From Duganella sp. OV510 (GTDB taxonomy: Bacteria; Pseudomonadota; Gammaproteobacteria; Burkholderiales; Burkholderiaceae_D): 64,000 nt of DNA. The stretch is from assembly GCF_900100205.1 (NCBI RefSeq), contig NZ_FNEQ01000005.1:372001-436000 (forward strand), given 5' to 3'. Shown in pieces: positions 53,546 to 63,996 of the stretch. Position numbers and translations under genes: made by a program. The notes under the pieces were generated by a model that worked only from the letters and a program-made list of their open reading frames with translations, was not told where the DNA came from and did no database searches. Numbering within the stretch: the first letter of the stretch is position 1; the number at the start of each line of letters is the position of its first letter.

Positions 53546-56008
53546 ATGCAGTCATCCCAGTCATCCCGTACCCGGTTGACGCTGGCGCCCCTGGCGCTGG
53601 CCATCGCCATGGCGCTCGGCGCCACGCCTTATGCCCACGCCGCCGCCGCCGACACGCCAGTCGAACTGGCCATCGCCGCGCAGCCGCTGTCGCAGGCGCT
53701 GAATGAACTGGCGCGCAAGACCGGGACCACTTTCGTCGCCGCACCAGCGCTGCTGGTCAACAAGCAGGCGCCGGCGCTGTCCGGCAAGCTGACGCTGCGC
53801 CAGGCGCTGGATCGCCTGCTGGCCGGCAGCGGCCTGCTGGCGCACATCGACGGTGACGCCATCACGCTGACGACAGCCCCAAAGCCGGGCGCCGAAAGCG
53901 TGCTGCAGGAGGTGCAGGTCAAGGCCAAGGCGGAGCAGTCGACTGAAGGCACCGGCTCCTACACCGCCCGCGCGCTGACCATCGGCAAAGGCGTGCAAAC
54001 CCTGCGCGAAACGCCGCAATCGGTCACCGTCATCACCCGCCAGCGGCTGGACGACCAGAACCTGCAAACGGTCGGCGAAGTGCTGCTGCAAACCACCGGC
54101 GTCACCGCCCAGGAGCGCAACTTCGGCCACCTGACCTATAACGCGCGCGGCTTCTCCATCAGCAATTACCAGGTGGACGGTGTGCCGCGCGGCGAATATG
54201 GCGGCATCGGCATCGCCCCCGATCTGGCCATCTTCGACCGGGTGGAAGTGCTGCGCGGCGCCCCAGGCTTGCTGATTGGCAATGGCGATCCGAGCGGCAC
54301 CGTCAACTTCGTGCGCAAGCGCCCGACGGCAGAAAAGCAGATCGACATCATCGCCCGCGCCGGCCGCTGGAACACCTGGCGCCTGGACGTGGACGTGGCC
54401 GGCCCGCTCAACGCCGACGGCAGCGTACGCGGCCGCGTGGTCGCCTCGCATGGCGAACGCGACTCCTATCTGAAGCACACCAGCATCGACACGCCGCTGT
54501 TGTACGGCATCCTCGAAGTCGACCTCAGCAAGGACACCATGCTGACCGTCGGCGCGCGTACCCAGTCGTACAACCAGAATGGCGGCCGGCTGATCGGCGG
54601 CATACCGCAATCGACCGACGGCAGCGACCTGCAACTGCCGCGCGACACCACGCTGTCGCCCGCCTGGACCGGCATGGACACGCAGGCGCACGAAGGCTTC
54701 GCTGAAGTGCTGCACCGCTTCAACGACGACTGGCAGTTCAAGCTCAGCAGCAGCTACAGCCGCAGCTTCCGCCAGGACGTCGCCGCCCGCCGTTCCGGCT
54801 ACGTCAACCCGGCCACGCTGACCGGCGCCAGCGTCAACGCGGTGGCGTATGGCGACGACGACTTCCGCTCCGGCGGCGTTGACGGCCAGCTGACCGGCAA
54901 GTTCAACGCCTTCGGCCGCCAGCACAGCCTGGTCGTCGGCGCCAACTGGGAACGCGAGGAAAGCAACACCCGCAGCGCGCGCGTCAATTTCGCGCCGGCG
55001 CTGCCGATCAACTTCAACAACTACAGCGTCGATGGCCTGGTGGCGCCGGCACGCCCGTCCTTCCCCGACACCTACCGCACGCTGATCGCAACGCACGGCC
55101 TGTACGGTAACGTCAAGCTGAATGTCACCGATCCGCTGAGCCTGATGCTGGGCGGCCGCCTGAGCTGGTATGAATCCAGCCAGGTGCTGCAACCGGCCGA
55201 TGTCAGCAGCTACAACTACAAGCAGAGCCACGAGCTGACGCCATTTGTCGCCGCGATCTACAAGCTGAACCGGGACTGGTCGCTGTACGGCAGCTACACC
55301 GACATCTTCCAGTCGCAAAGCACCAGCTACACCGCCAGCGGCAAGCCGCTCGATCCGGCTGTCGGCAAGAACTACGAAGCCGGCATCAAGGGCGAGCTGT
55401 TTGACGGCAGGCTGAACGCCTCGCTGGCGGTGTTCCACATCGTGCAGACGGGCCGCGCCGCCACCGATCCGGCCTCGCCGCTCGATTGCCCTGGCACGCC
55501 GGCAGCTGGCGGCTGCTCGATCAACAGCGGCAAGGTCAAGAGTGATGGCTTCGAGGCCGAACTGAGCGGCGAAGTCGTGAAGAATCTGCAAATCTCGGCC
55601 GGCTACACCTATAACGATGCCAAGTACGTCAACTTACGCGGTGACGACGGCAAGCCGCTGTTGCAGGAAGGCCGTGCCTTCGGTGCGGATTACACGCCGC
55701 GTCACCTGGTGCGCGTCTGGAGTTCGTGGAAGCCGTCCGGTGCACTGGCTGGCTACACCTTCGGCGGTGGTGTCTCGCTGCAATCGAAACTGTCCGACCT
55801 CGATGAGTATGCACCGGCTGGCCTCTCGCCTCGCATCCAGGGCGGCTACGCACTGTGGAGCGCGATGGCCGGCTACCGCATCTCGCAGAACGTCACCGCC
55901 ACGCTGAACGTCGCCAACCTGTTCGACAAGCGCTACTTCCAGGGTGCCTGGCAGAGCTTCTACGGCTCGCCGCGTAACGTCACCCTGACGCTGCGCGCGC
56001 AATACTAA
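53546..56008 (+). CDS. TonB-dependent siderophore receptor with signalling (STN) domain
   Basis: An 820-residue outer-membrane receptor. It has a signal peptide (about 1-31), an STN domain at 35-110 (VELAIAAQPLSQALNELARK), a plug at about 150-260 (QSVTVITRQRLDDQNLQTVG, LRGAPGLLIGNGDPSGTVNF) and a beta-barrel ending GSPRNVTLTLRAQY with the terminal aromatic residue. The STN domain talks to FecR, so this is a transducing receptor. The ferri-siderophore is unknown, and no biosynthesis genes are present. GGAGAAG precedes the start. Confidence 0.95.
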   Translation: MQSSQSSRTRLTLAPLALAIAMALGATPYAHAAAADTPVELAIAAQPLSQALNELARKTGTTFVAAPALLVNKQAPALSGKLTLRQALDRLLAGSGLLAHIDGDAITLTTAPKPGAESVLQEVQVKAKAEQSTEGTGSYTARALTIGKGVQTLRETPQSVTVITRQRLDDQNLQTVGEVLLQTTGVTAQERNFGHLTYNARGFSISNYQVDGVPRGEYGGIGIAPDLAIFDRVEVLRGAPGLLIGNGDPSGTVNFVRKRPTAEKQIDIIARAGRWNTWRLDVDVAGPLNADGSVRGRVVASHGERDSYLKHTSIDTPLLYGILEVDLSKDTMLTVGARTQSYNQNGGRLIGGIPQSTDGSDLQLPRDTTLSPAWTGMDTQAHEGFAEVLHRFNDDWQFKLSSSYSRSFRQDVAARRSGYVNPATLTGASVNAVAYGDDDFRSGGVDGQLTGKFNAFGRQHSLVVGANWEREESNTRSARVNFAPALPINFNNYSVDGLVAPARPSFPDTYRTLIATHGLYGNVKLNVTDPLSLMLGGRLSWYESSQVLQPADVSSYNYKQSHELTPFVAAIYKLNRDWSLYGSYTDIFQSQSTSYTASGKPLDPAVGKNYEAGIKGELFDGRLNASLAVFHIVQTGRAATDPASPLDCPGTPAAGGCSINSGKVKSDGFEAELSGEVVKNLQISAGYTYNDAKYVNLRGDDGKPLLQEGRAFGADYTPRHLVRVWSSWKPSGALAGYTFGGGVSLQSKLSDLDEYAPAGLSPRIQGGYALWSAMAGYRISQNVTATLNVANLFDKRYFQGAWQSFYGSPRNVTLTLRAQY

Positions 56009-56013
56009 GCCGC

Positions 56014-57642
56014 ATGAAGGAAGGTTTTCGCCAGTGCATGGCCTGGCTGCACACCTGGGTCGGCCTGGTAACCGGCTGGGTGCTGTTGCTGGTGTTTGTC
56101 ACCGGCACCGCTGGCTATTTCCAGTTCGAGATCACCCGCTGGATGAAGCCGGAGTTGCCGCTGCGGCCGGCCATGCCGGCGGTGGCCACCGCACAGGGTG
56201 TCACCACGGCGCAATCGCTGCTGGCACGTCAGGCCGGTGACGCCGAGCGCTGGATCATCCACGTCGACGGCGGCCGCGACAGCATGGACTGGCGGCTGCA
56301 CTGGCCCGGCCTGCTCGAAAACCTCGACCATGGTTACGGCAGCATCGTTATCGATCCCGTCACCGGCGCCAGGCTGCCGACCGAAGCTGGTCAGCCGCGC
56401 GACACCGGCGGCGGCAATGCGCTGTACCGCATGCACTACGAGCTGCACGCCATGCCACGCGAAACCGCCATCCTGATCGTCGGCTTCAGCACCATGCTGA
56501 TGCTGCTGGCCATCGTCAGCGGCGTCATCACGCACAAGAAAATCTTCGCCGACTTCTTCACCTTCCGGCCCGGCAAGGGCCAGCGCAGCTGGCTGGACGC
56601 ACACAACGTGGTCAGCGTCATGGCCCTGCCCTTCTTTGTGATCATCACCTACAGCGGCCTGGTGTTTTTCATGGACCACTACCTGCCGGCCGCCATGCAC
56701 GCCGAATACGGCTGGAGCAAGCTATGGCCCAACAAGGGCTACAGCACGCCGCTGAATCCGCGCGCCAACTCGCGCTTCGACCCGGACTTCCGCCTCAATC
56801 CCGAATGGGACGATGCGCTGCCTGGCTCCGGCCTGCGCGCCCCATTGGCCGATCTGCGCGGCCCGCTGCGCATCGCTGAAACCGCCTGGGGCGCGGGGCA
56901 GGTCAGCCGCATCTGGGTCGAACATCCTGGCCAGCAAGGGGCGCGTGTGACCATTTTCCGCAAGTTCCCCGGCCCGATGCGCAGCGAGCAGGCGCTGCTG
57001 TTCGACGGCGTCAGCGGCCTGCCGAGCAGCGAGCCGCGCCAGCAGAGTCGCGCTGGCGGCGTGTGGCAAGCGCAAAACCTGCTAACCGACCTGCATGAAG
57101 GCGTGTTCGCTGGCTGGACGCTGCGCTGGCTGTACTTCCTCAGCGGCCTGCTGGGCTGCACCATGATCGCCACCGGGCTGGTGCTGTGGACCGTCAAGCG
57201 CCGCCGCAAGCAGCAAAACGAATTTGGCTTCCGCCTGGTGGACACCTTGAACATCGCCACCGTGGCCGGGCTGTGGAGCGCGCTGGCGGCCTACTTCTGG
57301 GCCAACCGGCTGCTGCCGCTGGACCTGGCCGGCCGCGCCGCGTGGGAACAGCACAGCATGTACATCGTCTGGGGAGTCATGCTGATGCATGCCACGCTAC
57401 GGCTGCGCTTTACCGACGCGTTGCGCGTGTGGCAGGAACAATTGTGGCTGGCGGCCGCCGCGTTGTGCGCCGTACCGCTGCTGAATGCGCTGACCACCGA
57501 ACGCCACCTCGGCGTCACTTTGCGCGCCGGCGACTGGGTGCTGGCCGGCGTTGACCTGACACTGCTGGCGCTGGGCCTTTTCCTGGCAATGGCCGCCGTC
57601 AAAGTCGGCCGCAAGCGGCGAGCCGCCGGAGTAGCGGCATGA
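56014..57642 (+). CDS. PepSY-domain iron-regulated membrane protein
   Basis: A 542-residue inner-membrane protein with about five helices. The start (MKEGFRQCMAWLHTWVGLVTGW) and the first TM, then a PepSY-type periplasmic portion (LPTEAGQPRDTGGG) and DAHNVVSVMALPFFVIITYSG, match the PepSY_TM group found next to TonB receptors, thought to reduce or release siderophore iron. It lies 5 bases after the receptor gene and overlaps the next gene by 4 bases, so all three are one operon. Confidence 0.88.
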   Translation: MKEGFRQCMAWLHTWVGLVTGWVLLLVFVTGTAGYFQFEITRWMKPELPLRPAMPAVATAQGVTTAQSLLARQAGDAERWIIHVDGGRDSMDWRLHWPGLLENLDHGYGSIVIDPVTGARLPTEAGQPRDTGGGNALYRMHYELHAMPRETAILIVGFSTMLMLLAIVSGVITHKKIFADFFTFRPGKGQRSWLDAHNVVSVMALPFFVIITYSGLVFFMDHYLPAAMHAEYGWSKLWPNKGYSTPLNPRANSRFDPDFRLNPEWDDALPGSGLRAPLADLRGPLRIAETAWGAGQVSRIWVEHPGQQGARVTIFRKFPGPMRSEQALLFDGVSGLPSSEPRQQSRAGGVWQAQNLLTDLHEGVFAGWTLRWLYFLSGLLGCTMIATGLVLWTVKRRRKQQNEFGFRLVDTLNIATVAGLWSALAAYFWANRLLPLDLAGRAAWEQHSMYIVWGVMLMHATLRLRFTDALRVWQEQLWLAAAALCAVPLLNALTTERHLGVTLRAGDWVLAGVDLTLLALGLFLAMAAVKVGRKRRAAGVAA

Positions 57643-57932
57643 ACGCGCACGAACAGCGCCGCTACCGCTGGCACGTGTTCAGCCGGGTGCTGGCCGCCGC
57701 GCTGGGCGGCTATGTACTGACATCGCTGATCACCGTCGCGCTGGCGCAACTGCTGTCGCGTACGTTCGGCGTGCTGCCGGCAGCGGCGGTGCTGAGCGCG
57801 ACGCTGCTCAGCTTTGCGGTCTACACGGTGATTGTGTGCTGGATATTCAGCACGCGCAGCGCCACGCGCGCCTGGCTGGGCGTGGCGCTGCCGAGCCTGG
57901 CGCTGGGCGCGCTGCTGCTTATTTGCCGTTGA
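57639..57932 (+). CDS. DUF3649 membrane protein
   Basis: A 97-residue protein with about three hydrophobic helices (GYVLTSLITVALAQLL, AAVLSATLLSFAVYTVIVCW, LGVALPSLALGALLLIC), the pattern of DUF3649, common in iron-uptake operons after a PepSY protein. Its start overlaps the PepSY stop (ATGA). The DUF3325 partner often found next is absent. It overlaps the DUF2059 gene by 14 bases tail-to-tail. Confidence 0.82.
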   Translation: MNAHEQRRYRWHVFSRVLAAALGGYVLTSLITVALAQLLSRTFGVLPAAAVLSATLLSFAVYTVIVCWIFSTRSATRAWLGVALPSLALGALLLICR

Positions 57933-58422
57933 TGACTTCTTTCAGCAACACGAAGGTTTCGTGGTGGATGGCTTGCTCGTTGGCCTTGAACTCCTTGTCG
58001 GCTTTCAGGTAGGCCGGCTTCTTCAGCTCCGCCTGTTCGGCTGCGGTTGGCTTGGGCGCGGTCGCATACATCTGCGCGCTGCTGTTGTAGGTATCGTGCA
58101 GCACTTTCTTGCCATAGCTGGACTGGTAGAACTTCGTCATTTCCAGCGAGGTTTCGGTGCTCAGCAGCTTGGCCACCGGCGTTGCCAGCCTGGTGTAGAC
58201 GAATTCCGGCTGCAGCTTGATGACCTTGTCCATCACCTGCTTGCGCTGCTCCGGCGATGCATACTTGCTCATGCCGGCGGTCATGCGCATCATTTTTTCC
58301 GCCTGCATGGCGGCCATCAGGTCATGCGCGGCCTTGACCTGCGCGGCGTCCGGATTGGGTGTAGCGGCGTGTGCGGCGCCGGCCAGCAAGGCGGCGCTCA
58401 ATATGGTGGCGATAAATTTCAT
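57919..58422 (-). CDS. DUF2059 secreted protein
   Basis: A 167-residue exported protein with a signal peptide (MKFIATILSAALLAGAAHA) and an all-helical mature part (AAHDLMAAMQAEKMMRMTAG, LAKLLSTETSLEMTKFYQSS-type blocks). The middle and C-terminal helices fit DUF2059, function unknown. AGGAGA lies before ATG 58422. It is read away from the tRNA-Ser pair, with a shared terminator hairpin at 58505-58532 upstream. Confidence 0.8.
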   Translation of the reverse strand: MKFIATILSAALLAGAAHAATPNPDAAQVKAAHDLMAAMQAEKMMRMTAGMSKYASPEQRKQVMDKVIKLQPEFVYTRLATPVAKLLSTETSLEMTKFYQSSYGKKVLHDTYNSSAQMYATAPKPTAAEQAELKKPAYLKADKEFKANEQAIHHETFVLLKEVINGK

Positions 58423-58504
58423 AGGCTTCTCCTCTGATTTTTCCTGCATTCTAGCTGGAAAAACAAAATACCTACGCACCAATAAAAAAACCGCAGCGGA
58501 AAAT

Positions 58505-58532
58505 AAAAAAGCTCCCCGAAGGGAGCTTTTTT
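58505..58532 (-). terminator. Terminator after the tRNA-Ser pair
   Basis: AAAAAAGCTCCC and GGGAGCTTTTTT around CGAA. It is symmetric with T-runs on both strands, 9 bases past the distal tRNA gene on the minus strand, so it probably ends the serS-tRNA transcript. Confidence 0.88.
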
Positions 58533-58541
58533 ACTGAATAT

Positions 58542-58631
<90 letters not shown>

Positions 58632-58671
58632 TGGTGACGCATTTACTACATTTTTCTCACATCCAAACAAA

Positions 58672-58761
<90 letters not shown>

Positions 58762-58829
58762 GTTTTCCCACCTGCTGCTGCGAGAAGGCAAGATTATAGC
58801 AGGTGATTGAGAAAATGGAAGGACAATTT

Positions 58830-60176
<1,347 letters not shown>

Positions 60177-60211
60177 CTAGCGAGTTTTGCGCAGCCCGCC
60201 GGCTGCCGCCA

Positions 60212-60418
60212 TTACAGTACGGCTTTTTCGGCGGCGGTCAGGCGTTTGGCCGTCACCGTCACGGTTGGCAGCACGCTGTCAGCCTTGGCAACGACCACCG
60301 CTTTGTCGGCTGGCAGGTAGATATCGACGCGGCCGTCGGCGGCGGTGGCGAAGCTGGTGGCGCCGGCAACGACGACAGCAGCAGCGAAGATGACTTCCAT
60401 GTGTTTGGCGATGTTCAT
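60212..60418 (-). CDS. Small secreted protein (68 aa)
   Basis: ATG 60418 with a strong AGGAG site. Residues 1-27 look like a signal peptide (MNIAKHMEVIFAAAVVVAGA, cleavage near ATAA); the mature 41 residues are DGRVDIYLPADKAVVVAKAD then a TVTVTAKRL strand. The family is not recognised. It lies 92 bases upstream of serS on the same strand and is divergent from the lipoprotein gene. Confidence 0.65.
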   Translation of the reverse strand: MNIAKHMEVIFAAAVVVAGATSFATAADGRVDIYLPADKAVVVAKADSVLPTVTVTAKRLTAAEKAVL

Positions 60419-60613
60419 GATGTACTCCTTCAGGTGTTGGTTTCAGTAAGTGCTGCGGTATGGTTGTACTGTACCTAAAGGCGTTCCGGCCCGCGATGGG
60501 GATGCGACGAAGCGCAAGAAACGGCGCCTGAAATGCAAAAACACGGTGGAAAGGCGCGCAGGCCGGGTGCTGTAGGATTTCTCCTACGCAACTAATCGTG
60601 CGCCATATATTCG

Positions 60614-60652
60614 TTGAAATTTGTACTATGTATTCAACAGTACAAAGTTCAA
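60614..60652. promoter_or_regulatory. Imperfect long inverted repeat ahead of the lipoprotein gene
   Basis: TTGAA-A-TTTGTACT (60614-60627) and AGTACAAA-G-TTCAA (60639-60652), one mismatch per arm, with an 11-base centre. It overlaps the probable promoter and ends 3 bases before the ribosome site. The half-site TTGTACT equals that of the TetR operator at 3101, but the spacing differs. Confidence 0.45.
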
Positions 60653-60662
60653 AGGAGAAGAA

Positions 60663-61079
60663 ATGAAGACCAATATCCTGAAATTTGCAGCGGCCAGCGC
60701 CGTGGCAATGATCGCAGCAGGCTGCGCCTCGACCGGCGGCTCGTCGTGGAATAACGAACCGCCACCGCCGGCCAATCCGGCTTTCGCGGCTGAGATGAAC
60801 AAGTTCAACGCCCAGTTCCCGAACGACAAGGCGACCAAGTACGAGGAAGTCTCGCTCAACTATAACAATGCGAAAAAGCTGGACGAACGCGGCAACTGCC
60901 ACGACATCACCAAACATCCGGTGGTTATCATCCTCACGCTGGACGCCAGCGGCAAGGTAACCCGCACCACCACCGACGTCGAAGGCAAGAAAGCCGAGTG
61001 CTTCCGCCAGGCTTATGCTGGCGCGCAATTGCCGCCGCCGCCGTTCGCTCCTTACCAGAAGCCGATCCGCCTGCGCTAA
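60663..61079 (+). CDS. Lipoprotein, TonB/energy-transducer-like C-terminus
   Basis: A 138-residue lipoprotein; the lipobox is IAAGC after a short signal (MKTNILKFAAASAVAMIAAGC). A Pro-rich stretch follows (NNEPPPPANPAFAAEM). The rest (FDxxGNCHDITKHPVVIILT, LDASGKVTRTTTDVEGKKAE) resembles the TonB C-terminal beta-strand region, as in small TonB-like lipoproteins; this reading is tentative. AAAGGAG precedes the start. It overlaps the epoxide-hydrolase-like gene by 4 bases tail-to-tail. Confidence 0.7.
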   Translation: MKTNILKFAAASAVAMIAAGCASTGGSSWNNEPPPPANPAFAAEMNKFNAQFPNDKATKYEEVSLNYNNAKKLDERGNCHDITKHPVVIILTLDASGKVTRTTTDVEGKKAECFRQAYAGAQLPPPPFAPYQKPIRLR

Positions 61080-61906
61080 GCGGCGTCTTCCTCGGCCGCT
61101 TCCTCGGTCTCGGCAGGCTTTTCCAGCCAGTTGATGATGATATCGTTGAAGCGCTCCGGCTGGCGCACCATCGGCCAGTGGTCGGCTTCCATCGCCACCA
61201 CCTTGCAGCCTGGCTTGGCTGCAAGGTTTTCGGTCCACTGCGGCGAGTGGAACATGAACGGCTTGTTGGTGCCGTAGATGAACAGCATCGGCACCTTGGG
61301 CACAAACGGTACCAGCGAATGATAGGAACCGGCCGCGCCTGCGGTCAGGATGTAGTACGGGAAATTCATGCCCGCGCTGATGTATTCGCGTGGCGATGGC
61401 GCACCCAGCACCCGTACCATGGTCCTGGTCAGCATATTGCCCAGCGGGCCACCCATGGCCCAGGCCAGCGCCAGCGTGCTCTGGTAACCGCTGACCATCA
61501 TCTTCTGTCCCACCGAACGTGAACGCGTGGTGGCACGCGACTGCGCATCGCCGATATCGACGCCGATGACGGCCGACACCATCGACTTGTTACGCATATA
61601 AAATTCATAGCCGAACACGCAACCCCAGTCGTGTAGCATCAGGATCACTTTCTGCTTCTGGCTGACGCTGTTAACGATGTGCAGCAGGACGCGCATGGTC
61701 GCGTCCAGGGAATAGGAGCGGCGCGGCTTGCGGATGTCGAATCCCGGCAGCGTAAAGCGCACGCAACGATAACGATGGCGCAGCTCAGCCACCTGGGCGT
61801 CCCACAGGCGGTAGGTATCCGGCCAGCCGTGGATCATGACGATGGTTTCGGTGCCCTCGCCTTCCACATGAATCTCAATACCATCGACCACCAACTCCTT
61901 GCTCAT
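61076..61906 (-). CDS. Alpha/beta hydrolase, epoxide-hydrolase-like (Asp nucleophile)
   Basis: A 276-residue enzyme. HGWPDTYRLWDAQVAELRHR is the oxyanion and D/E-rich start; the nucleophile elbow is LMLHDWGCVFGYEF, with Asp in place of Ser, as in epoxide hydrolases and haloalkane dehalogenases. The catalytic His is in ADHWPMVRQPE. The expected acid is not clear: IYGTNKPFMFHS replaces the usual GxxD. The C-terminus is Glu-rich (ETEEAAEEDAA). Start MSKELVVDG has AGGAGAAGG upstream. Epoxide hydrolysis is inferred from the motif. Confidence 0.8.
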   Translation of the reverse strand: MSKELVVDGIEIHVEGEGTETIVMIHGWPDTYRLWDAQVAELRHRYRCVRFTLPGFDIRKPRRSYSLDATMRVLLHIVNSVSQKQKVILMLHDWGCVFGYEFYMRNKSMVSAVIGVDIGDAQSRATTRSRSVGQKMMVSGYQSTLALAWAMGGPLGNMLTRTMVRVLGAPSPREYISAGMNFPYYILTAGAAGSYHSLVPFVPKVPMLFIYGTNKPFMFHSPQWTENLAAKPGCKVVAMEADHWPMVRQPERFNDIIINWLEKPAETEEAAEEDAA

Positions 61907-61996
61907 TCCTTCTCCTGATGCGTTTTTTGGGCATAACGACATCATGCCAGCTTTGGCAATATTTTTCTTCTGGAAATTTAATCAGCAGCAGGCGAC

Positions 61997-63301
61997 TCAG
62001 GACTTGCCGGCGTCCTCGTCCAGCTGGCGCAGGAAGGCCATCTTGTCGGCGATCTTGCTTTCCAGGCCACGCGGTACCGGCTGATACCAGCCGGGCTCGC
62101 GCATGTCGTCGGGGAAGTAGGTTTCGCCGGCGGCGTAGGCGTGCGGCTCGTCGTGGGCATAGCGGTATTCGTGGCCGTAGCCCAGCTCTTTCATCAGCTT
62201 GGTCGGCGCGTTGCGCAGGTGGACCGGCACCTCGCGCGACTTGTCCTTGCGCACAAAGGCCATGGCCTCATTGAAGGCGTTGTAGCCGGCGTTGCTCTTG
62301 GCAGCGATCGCCAGGTAGATCACTGCCTGGCCCAGCGCCAGCTCGCCTTCCGGCGAACCAAGGCGTTCATAGGTGGTGGCGGCGTCGTTGGCGACCTGCA
62401 TGGCGCGCGGATCGGCCAGGCCGATGTCTTCCCACGCCATGCGCACGATGCGGCGCGACAGGTAGCGGGCGTCGGCGCCGCCGTCCAGCATGCGGCACAG
62501 CCAGTACAGCGCCGCGTCCGGATTCGAGCCGCGTACCGATTTGTGCAGCGCCGAAATCTGGTCGTAGAAGTTGTCGCCGCCTTTGTCGAAACGGCGCGCG
62601 TTCAGGGTCAGCGCGTTCTGGATGAACTCGGCGGTGATCTTGTTGGTCTTGGCGGCGTTGGCGGCGGTGCCGGTGACTTCCAGCAGATTCAGCAGGCGGC
62701 GGCCATCGCCGTCGGCGTAGCCGATCAGCGTATCGATGGCGGCGTCCTCGAATTCCAGCTGGATCAGCACCTTGTCGCGGGCGCGGTCGACCATCTGCCG
62801 CAGTTCGCTCTCGTCGAAGGACTTCAGCACATATACCTGGGCGCGCGACAAAAGTGCCGAATTCACCTCAAACGAAGGATTCTCGGTGGTGGCGCCAATC
62901 AGCGTCACCAGCCCGGATTCGGCATACGGCAGCAAGGCGTCCTGCTGCGATTTGTTGAAACGGTGGATCTCGTCGACAAACAGGATGGTGTGCTTACCCA
63001 TGTCGAGGTTGTGCTGCGCCTGCTCCATCGCGGCGCGGATGTCCTTGACGCCCGAGAATACCGCCGACAAGGCAATGAACTCGCAGTCATAGGCTCTGGC
63101 GGTCAGGCGCGCCAGCGTGGTCTTGCCGGTGCCCGGCGGCCCCCACAAGATCATCGAATGCGGCTGGCCCGACTCGAACGCCAGGCGCAGCGGCTTGCCC
63201 GGCCCGAGCAGGTGGCGCTGGCCGACGACTTCGTCCAGCGTCTTGGGCCGCAGGGCCTCCGCCAGCGGCTGGCGCGGTTCGGTGGAAAATAAATCTGCCA
63301 T
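61997..63301 (-). CDS. rarA: Replication-associated recombination protein A (RarA/MgsA)
   Basis: A 434-residue AAA+ ATPase that acts at stalled forks. Walker A is [14 protein letters not shown], Walker B is [18 protein letters not shown], sensor 1 is [10 protein letters not shown], and the arginine-finger region is [18 protein letters not shown]. The C-terminal tetramerisation part ([33 protein letters not shown]) is complete. It lies 62 bases after lolA, with a hairpin between, in the conserved lolA-rarA order. Confidence 0.96.
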   Translation of the reverse strand: MADLFSTEPRQPLAEALRPKTLDEVVGQRHLLGPGKPLRLAFESGQPHSMILWGPPGTGKTTLARLTARAYDCEFIALSAVFSGVKDIRAAMEQAQHNLDMGKHTILFVDEIHRFNKSQQDALLPYAESGLVTLIGATTENPSFEVNSALLSRAQVYVLKSFDESELRQMVDRARDKVLIQLEFEDAAIDTLIGYADGDGRRLLNLLEVTGTAANAAKTNKITAEFIQNALTLNARRFDKGGDNFYDQISALHKSVRGSNPDAALYWLCRMLDGGADARYLSRRIVRMAWEDIGLADPRAMQVANDAATTYERLGSPEGELALGQAVIYLAIAAKSNAGYNAFNEAMAFVRKDKSREVPVHLRNAPTKLMKELGYGHEYRYAHDEPHAYAAGETYFPDDMREPGWYQPVPRGLESKIADKMAFLRQLDEDAGKS

Positions 63302-63316
63302 GGTCTGAAATGGAAA

Positions 63317-63344
63317 AACGCCGCAGCGTCGCAGCTGCGGCGTT
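63317..63344 (-). terminator. Hairpin between lolA and rarA
   Basis: AACGCCGCAGC and GCTGCGGCGTT arms (11 bases) with a 6-base loop, followed by TTTT on the minus strand. A likely partial terminator that would lower rarA relative to lolA. Confidence 0.65.
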
Positions 63345-63363
63345 GGAATGCTATCGCTAACGC

Positions 63364-63996
63364 TTAATTATTGAACACGTCAGCGCCCTTCGGCATGACG
63401 AATTTAAAACTTGTGGCACTCAGCGCAGGATTTTTTTCGATCTTGCTGAACTTCAGCACCGAGGTCTGGCCGAAGGAATCCTTCAGTTCCATCGCCGCCG
63501 GCAAGCCGTCCTTCAGGCCGATGGTGATTTGCTCGAAGCTGGTGTCCTTGGCTTTGGGCACGGCTTTCAGCCATTCCAGGCCGTCGCGCGTGCCGCCTTC
63601 GGACAGCGTGAAATTCTTTTCCAGGTCATTGCTGCCGAACAGGATGGCGGCCGGCGACGAGCCCAGCGCATCGCCCAGCTTCTTGACCGTGACCTGGTTC
63701 AGGTCCTTGTCATAGATGAACAGCTGGTCGCCATCGGCTTGCAGCACCTGGTCGTAGGGCTTGGCATAGGTCCAGATAAACTTGCCCGGACGGGCGAAGA
63801 CAAAGGTGCCGCTGGAACTCTTGCCAGCCTTCGGCACTTCGCCATTGGTGTTTTTCACCTGCGTCTGCACAAATTCGCCCTTGGCCGCCTTGGTCGACGA
63901 GACGAAGGACTTGAACTGCTCCAGCGCGCTGGCGTGGGCAAAGCCCGCCAGCAGCAGACCGGCGGTCAGCGCCGCCAACGATTTGAACCGAGTCAT
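63364..63996 (-). CDS. lolA: Outer-membrane lipoprotein carrier LolA
   Basis: A 210-residue periplasmic chaperone that ferries lipoproteins from LolCDE to LolB. A signal peptide (about 1-23, [20 protein letters not shown]) is followed by the mature [40 protein letters not shown] and the DxxQVTVKKL strand typical of LolA. It is complete in the window (ATG 63996). Upstream, outside, ftsK is the usual neighbour. It is the first gene here of the lolA-rarA-serS group. Confidence 0.95.
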   Translation of the reverse strand: MTRFKSLAALTAGLLLAGFAHASALEQFKSFVSSTKAAKGEFVQTQVKNTNGEVPKAGKSSSGTFVFARPGKFIWTYAKPYDQVLQADGDQLFIYDKDLNQVTVKKLGDALGSSPAAILFGSNDLEKNFTLSEGGTRDGLEWLKAVPKAKDTSFEQITIGLKDGLPAAMELKDSFGQTSVLKFSKIEKNPALSATSFKFVMPKGADVFNN

